Assembly (NCBI GenBank): GCA_934691925.1
Contig: CAKUTI010000001.1
Coordinates: 62,001 to 126,000 of the forward strand
Reading direction: 5' to 3'
Length of the DNA: 64,000 nt
From: an uncultured Treponema sp.
Lineage (GTDB): Bacteria > Spirochaetota > Spirochaetia > Treponematales > Treponemataceae
Numbering within the stretch: the stretch's first letter is position 1; each line of letters begins with the position of its first letter. Below the pieces are notes generated by a model, which had not been told where the DNA came from, did no database searches, and worked only from the letters and a program-made list of their open reading frames with translations. The position numbers and the translations under genes are program-made. Below, piece by piece: positions 60,267 to 64,000 of the stretch.

Positions 60267-61431
60267 TGGAACAATATCTCAGGACGAAATCGATGCATTG
60301 TTGAAAAATGTAGACATGGGAGGTCTTTCATCAGGATCATCTTCCAATGTCAAAATCGATACGGCCACGCTTGAAAAATTTGCAGGCTCAATGAAGGAAA
60401 AATGCGTCGCGAATCTTAACTCGATGACAGGCGCGGCTTTCACAGCTGGAAATCCTACTGTTGAGTCTATGGGCAGAGACCAGCTTCTTGCAAAACTTCC
60501 AGAAATGGTTGTTGCTGTAATGGCTGACTTTAACGCGGGCTTGAAAGGCGACCATCTTGTTCTCCTTCCTCCTGAGTTTGCGCAGAAAATCACAGGTCTT
60601 GTGAATAAAGAGGACAACGCAGAGCTTGACGACATGGCTCTTTCTGTAATCGGCGAATTTGTCTCGACACATTCGGGGGCTGAAATCACAGAATTGAAGT
60701 CAATTGCAGGTCTTGCTGCGAATCCTCCTGAAGCGGTTCACGTTCCAAAGGCGATGGTTAGAATTCCTCAGGGAACTTTCGCGCTTTTTTCTTATCCTTT
60801 CACTCTTGACGGACAGGCTTACACAATGTGGGAAGCTGTCTCTAGCGATGTCGCGAACGGAATCGCAAAGGCTTTGGGCGGCGGAGATTCTGCTCCTGCG
60901 TCTGACGGTGCTTTGAACGCCCAGGACATGGCTTCAATGGCGAATCTTGCCGGCGGACAGCCTCAGATGGGAATGGGCGGATTCCAGCAGCAGCCGATGA
61001 TGGGCGCGATGAATATGAGCGGCTACCAACAGCCTATGATGAACGGAATGGGAATGGGCGGATTTCAGCAGCAGCCGATGATGGGCGCGCAGCAGATGGG
61101 AATGAACACTCCGACCGTGCAGTCGCTCCAGTACCCGAATCTTGTCGGCGGAGCTGTTCCTAGCACAGAGCAGGGAAATATCGGTCTTATCATGGATGTA
61201 AACATGGAGATGACCGTAGAGCTTGGCCGCACAAAAAAGCAGATTAAGGAAATCTTGGGAATGGGCGAGGGAACAATCATCGAACTTGACAAGCTTGCCG
61301 GCGAGCCTGTTGACATTCTCGTGAACCACAAGCCGATTGCAAAGGGCGAGGTTGTTGTAATCGATGAGAACTTCGGTGTCCGCGTTACGGAGATTCTTTC
61401 TCCGGCAGAGCGTGTGAGCAATCTCCGCTAG
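60259..61431 (+). CDS. fliY: Flagellar switch protein FliY (FliN-type)
   Basis: FliY is the C-ring partner of FliM. The N-terminus has TISQDEIDALLKNV, a CheY-binding-like motif. The middle domain is CheC-like. A Met/Gly/Gln-rich linker (residues ~230-300, repeating MGGFQQQPMMG) leads to the SpoA domain (MTVELGRTKKQIKEILGMGE). ATG 60259, with AAGGAG nine bases upstream, is preferred over an earlier in-frame ATG. Confidence 0.93.
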   Translation: MSDGTISQDEIDALLKNVDMGGLSSGSSSNVKIDTATLEKFAGSMKEKCVANLNSMTGAAFTAGNPTVESMGRDQLLAKLPEMVVAVMADFNAGLKGDHLVLLPPEFAQKITGLVNKEDNAELDDMALSVIGEFVSTHSGAEITELKSIAGLAANPPEAVHVPKAMVRIPQGTFALFSYPFTLDGQAYTMWEAVSSDVANGIAKALGGGDSAPASDGALNAQDMASMANLAGGQPQMGMGGFQQQPMMGAMNMSGYQQPMMNGMGMGGFQQQPMMGAQQMGMNTPTVQSLQYPNLVGGAVPSTEQGNIGLIMDVNMEMTVELGRTKKQIKEILGMGEGTIIELDKLAGEPVDILVNHKPIAKGEVVVIDENFGVRVTEILSPAERVSNLR

Positions 61432-61460
61432 TCTGAAAAATAAAATCATAAAAAATCAGA

Positions 61461-61512
61461 AAATGCGCCTTTCGATGCTTGGAAAAAGTATTCGACAGGT
61501 GCATTTTTTTTT
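61461..61512 (+). terminator. Terminator after fliY
   Basis: AAATGCGCCT (61461-61470) pairs with AGGTGCATTT (61497-61506), one G-T wobble, loop 26 nt, nine T. It may lower expression of fliO to fliR. Confidence 0.7.
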
Positions 61513-61520
61513 GTTATAAT
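61491..61520 (+). promoter_or_regulatory. Candidate promoter before fliO
   Basis: TTCGAC (61491-61496), 18 nt and TATAAT (61515-61520) overlap the terminator's 3' arm, so the export genes may be transcribed independently. Confidence 0.5.
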
Positions 61521-61548
61521 CTGCCTATTGTCAAAAATGGGTGGAAAA

Positions 61549-62220
61549 ATGACAAAAATATTCTCTTCTGGAAAAATCAAGGCGGCTGCCCTTGCTTTGT
61601 TCTTTTGTCTTTGCGGAGCTTCTTTCGCGCAGAACAGTCTTTCTGATAATTCATCTAATTCAAATTCAAGCAAAATAGAATCTGCTGAAAACGGCGGAGC
61701 GAATCTTGAAAATTCACAGAATTTGCAGAACAAGACTCCTTACTGGAGTGTTTCCGCGCCTGAAAACCAGAGCCGCGCTCCGTCGAGCTTCGGCCTTTTT
61801 CTCCGCATGGTGATTTCACTTTTAATTGTGATTGCGCTTGTGTATTTTGTCGTGAAAATTTTCAGGAAAAACAGCGGATTTGCTGATTCTGACGACTCTT
61901 TTTTGCGGAAAGTCGCGCAGATTTCAATCGGGGCTGGAAAATCTGTTCAGATTGTGACTTTGCTTGAAAATGCGTATCTGATTGGAGTTACAGACAACAA
62001 TATAAATCTTCTTGCCGAAATCAAGGACAAGGAGCTGGTCGATTCGCTTAATTTGATTGCCGACAAGAATCAGAATGTGAGCAAGCCGAAATCTTTTTCC
62101 GATGTCTTGGACTTGTTCCTTGCGAAAGGCTCAAAAAACAGCGGCGCATTTTCTGACAGCGCAAGGCACGCTTCTGATATGCTGAAAAACCAGCGCGACA
62201 GGTTCAACAGAGGTGAGTAA
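61549..62220 (+). CDS. fliO: Flagellar biosynthesis protein FliO (FliZ-type)
   Basis: A signal-like start (ALALFFCLCGASFAQ), a Ser/Asn-rich segment, a membrane helix (FLRMVISLLIVIALVYFVVKIF, near residues 88-110) and a small cytoplasmic domain (ISIGAGKSVQIVTLLENAYL) match FliO. It assists FliP assembly. ATG 61549 with GGTGG ahead is preferred; earlier in-frame starts are TTG 61528 and ATG 61537. 223 residues. Confidence 0.8.
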   Translation: MTKIFSSGKIKAAALALFFCLCGASFAQNSLSDNSSNSNSSKIESAENGGANLENSQNLQNKTPYWSVSAPENQSRAPSSFGLFLRMVISLLIVIALVYFVVKIFRKNSGFADSDDSFLRKVAQISIGAGKSVQIVTLLENAYLIGVTDNNINLLAEIKDKELVDSLNLIADKNQNVSKPKSFSDVLDLFLAKGSKNSGAFSDSARHASDMLKNQRDRFNRGE

Positions 62221-62221
62221 A

Positions 62222-63094
62222 ATGAAAAAAAATCTTCGGCTGGTAAAAAATCTGAAAAAACTCGCTTTTGTCTCTTTTCTGATTTTGATTTTTGCGTCGC
62301 CTGTTTTTGCGCAAAGCTCGCAGAACAGAAATTTTCCAAGCGGCTCGGCTCAGGGCACAACTGAAATGAGCGGAAACGTGCGTGGACTTAACGTTCCGAA
62401 TGTTGACATAAGCATTACGCAGCCGCGCTCGGGCAATGAAGTCGCGTTCAGCGTGCAGGTCTTGCTTTTGCTTACAGTGCTTACTCTCGCGCCTAGCATT
62501 CTGATTTTGACTACCTGTTTTCTGCGTTTTTCGATTGTTCTGGACTTTATAAAGCGCGCGCTTTCCTTGCAGCAGGTTCCGCCGACTTCGGTTTTGAACG
62601 GAATCGCGCTTTTTATGACGATTTTTGTGATGTTCCCGGTTTTTAGGACGATTTACGGAAATGCCATAAAGCCGCTTTCGGACGGACAGATTGGAATTGA
62701 ACAGGCTTACAGGGAGGCCGAGGCTCCGCTTAGGGAATTTATGCTGAAGCAGACCGTTACGCAGGCGAGCGACGGAAGCATGCAGTCAAAATACATTTCT
62801 TCTTTTTTGCAGATGGCAAATCTTCCTTCTCCAAACGGACCTGATGACATTCCGACTTACATAATTGTTCCGGCGTACATTCTGCACGAGCTTACAGTCG
62901 CGTTTAAAATCGGTGTTTTTTTGTATATTCCGTTTATCGTGATTGACATGGTTGTGGCTTCGATTTTGATGAGCATGGGAATGATGATGCTTCCGCCGGT
63001 TCAGATTTCGATGCCGTTTAAGCTAATGCTTTTTGTGCTGGTTGACGGCTGGGGACTTTTGACGCAGCAGCTTTTTGTCTCGATTGTAAGATAA
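62222..63094 (+). CDS. fliP: Flagellar export-gate protein FliP
   Basis: FliP builds the type III export gate. A cleavable signal (SFLILIFASPVFAQ) is followed by LTLAPSILILTTCFLRFSIV, PTSVLNGIALFMTIFVM and the later helices with MMMLPPVQISMPFKLMLFVL. 290 residues. ATG 62222 overlaps the end of fliO by a few bases less than the upstream GTG 62213 would. Confidence 0.93.
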   Translation: MKKNLRLVKNLKKLAFVSFLILIFASPVFAQSSQNRNFPSGSAQGTTEMSGNVRGLNVPNVDISITQPRSGNEVAFSVQVLLLLTVLTLAPSILILTTCFLRFSIVLDFIKRALSLQQVPPTSVLNGIALFMTIFVMFPVFRTIYGNAIKPLSDGQIGIEQAYREAEAPLREFMLKQTVTQASDGSMQSKYISSFLQMANLPSPNGPDDIPTYIIVPAYILHELTVAFKIGVFLYIPFIVIDMVVASILMSMGMMMLPPVQISMPFKLMLFVLVDGWGLLTQQLFVSIVR

Positions 63095-63236
63095 TAAAAA
63101 GCTTTCGGCGATGTTTTTAATTTTGTCGAAACGAGAAAACGGAGCGGCTTGGTTTTGGAGCGAGGGGAGACTTTCCCTTTTTATGAATTTTATGATTTCG
63201 GATTTTGAATCTTGAATTTGGAAGCGAGGAGAAAAA

Positions 63237-63506
63237 ATGAGTCTTGGAATGATTGTTAATCTTATGCGTGGCGCGGTTTTTCAGGTGTTTATTTTGTGCG
63301 CTCCTGTTCTTGGCGCGGCGTTGGTTGTCGGCTTGATTGTGGCGATTTTTCAGGCGACGACTTCGATTCAGGAGCAGACTTTGACTTTTCTTCCGAAAAT
63401 GCTTGTGATTTTGATTGTGCTTGCCTTGATTGGCGGCTGGATGTTTTCGATGCTTTCAAATTACACGGTGAATCTTTTTTCGCAGATTCCGCAGCTTGCA
63501 AGGTAG
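63237..63506 (+). CDS. fliQ: Flagellar export-gate protein FliQ
   Basis: Two membrane helices, ending in TTSIQEQTLTFLPKM and IGGWMFSMLSNYT, are the usual FliQ pattern. 89 residues. A 142-nt gap separates it from fliP, wide for this tight operon, and holds only a weak GGGGA/TTTCCC stem. GAGGAG precedes the ATG. Confidence 0.93.
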   Translation: MSLGMIVNLMRGAVFQVFILCAPVLGAALVVGLIVAIFQATTSIQEQTLTFLPKMLVILIVLALIGGWMFSMLSNYTVNLFSQIPQLAR

Positions 63507-63518
63507 GCGCGTTTTTAG

Positions 63519-64000
63519 ATGCTGGAGAGAATTTTGGCTGGCGCGCCTGTTTATCTTCTGATTTACGTGCGCTGCTTTGCGGTCATAATGACGCTTCCTC
63601 TTTTTTCGATTCGCTCTGTCTCAAAAATGGCGAAGCTCGCGCTTTCCGGCTATATCGCGTTTATCGTTCTTCCTCATGTTGACTTGACTGTCTATGTTCC
63701 GTATTTTGGAGAAAACGGAGCTTTTTCGATTTCTTATATAATGCTTATTATCGGCGAGGGCTTGATTGGAATTCTAATGGGTTTTTACGTGAGCCTTATT
63801 TTTTCAGCTTTTTCAACGGCTGGACAGTTTTTCGCTTTTCAGATGGGATTTTCGGCTTCCGAGGTTTACGACGCTTTGAGCCAGGTTGAGAATCCTCTTA
63901 TGGGTCAGTTTTTTAACCTTGTTGCAATGCTTGTTTTTTTGCAGTCGGACTGGGCGCAGATTCTTTTTGGTCGGGCGTTTATTTCTAGCTTCAAGTCGTT
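63519..64000 (+). CDS. fliR: Flagellar export-gate protein FliR, 5' part
   Basis: ATG 63519 opens a frame that runs to the window edge, giving ~160 residues. ILAGAPVYLLIYVRCFAVI, IIGEGLIGILMGFYVSLIFS and GQFFAFQMGFSASEVYD match FliR, the third gate component. The rest lies beyond the window, and flhB is the expected next gene. Confidence 0.93.
   Translation, partial: MLERILAGAPVYLLIYVRCFAVIMTLPLFSIRSVSKMAKLALSGYIAFIVLPHVDLTVYVPYFGENGAFSISYIMLIIGEGLIGILMGFYVSLIFSAFSTAGQFFAFQMGFSASEVYDALSQVENPLMGQFFNLVAMLVFLQSDWAQILFGRAFISSFKS

Overview
The window is a spirochaete chromosome, most likely a host-associated Treponema. The main evidence is gene content and order: flbD-motA-motB-fliL-fliM-fliY-fliO-fliP-fliQ-fliR, two Maf/DUF115 proteins, a eukaryote-type isoleucyl-tRNA synthetase, a superoxide reductase, and many small lipoproteins and outer-membrane barrels. 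Codon use is AT-leaning, and TTG and GTG starts are common. The species cannot be named from the sequence alone.

Layout. 1-3.95 kb (minus strand): a partial metallo-beta-lactamase-fold hydrolase, recJ and recO. 4.0-4.5 kb: rpoZ and a 28-residue basic ribosomal-type protein, each behind a strong sigma-70 promoter. 4.5-11.7 kb: ~101-104-bp tandem repeats that lead into dxs, then folP, the cyclic-di-AMP synthase cdaA and its YbbR partner, acpS, a DUF2225 protein and truA. 11.7-14.7 kb (minus): priA and a family-4 uracil-DNA glycosylase. 14.7-19.5 kb: a GT4 glycosyltransferase and two outer-membrane barrel proteins. 19.5-25 kb: thiI (minus), a long-chain acyl-CoA synthetase and a lipoprotein behind a 14-C tract.

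25-31.6 kb is an accessory region. It holds an HU-like protein, a long 23-bp-period palindrome array, a decayed toxin-antitoxin pair, a BcgI-like restriction-modification operon, a DUF3990/DUF3791-type module and a tRNA-Thr. 32.2-37.9 kb: ileS, a lipoprotein, a uracil phosphoribosyltransferase-like protein and a TPR lipoprotein. 38-46.8 kb (minus): a membrane protein with a degenerate GGDEF-like domain, two DUF115 proteins, an unknown protein and a 1002-residue acidic disordered protein. 47-54 kb: an FtsB-like protein, tsaC, an unknown exported protein, smpB, a signal peptidase-like protein, hemW with an in-frame stop, a second 23-bp-period array, a membrane HTH protein, ferritin and superoxide reductase. 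54.3-56.4 kb (minus): a two-component pair. 56.7-64 kb: the flagellar operon behind a near-consensus sigma-28 promoter, running off the right edge in fliR.

The observations most worth following up are: two intergenic arrays with the same 23-bp period but unrelated palindromic cores; a poly-C tract inside a promoter spacer, as in phase-variable genes; four back-to-back perfect hairpins inside the specificity-subunit gene; the in-frame stop in hemW; and altered catalytic motifs in the signal peptidase-like protein and CdaA. All of this was read by eye. No database search, alignment program or folding program was run.
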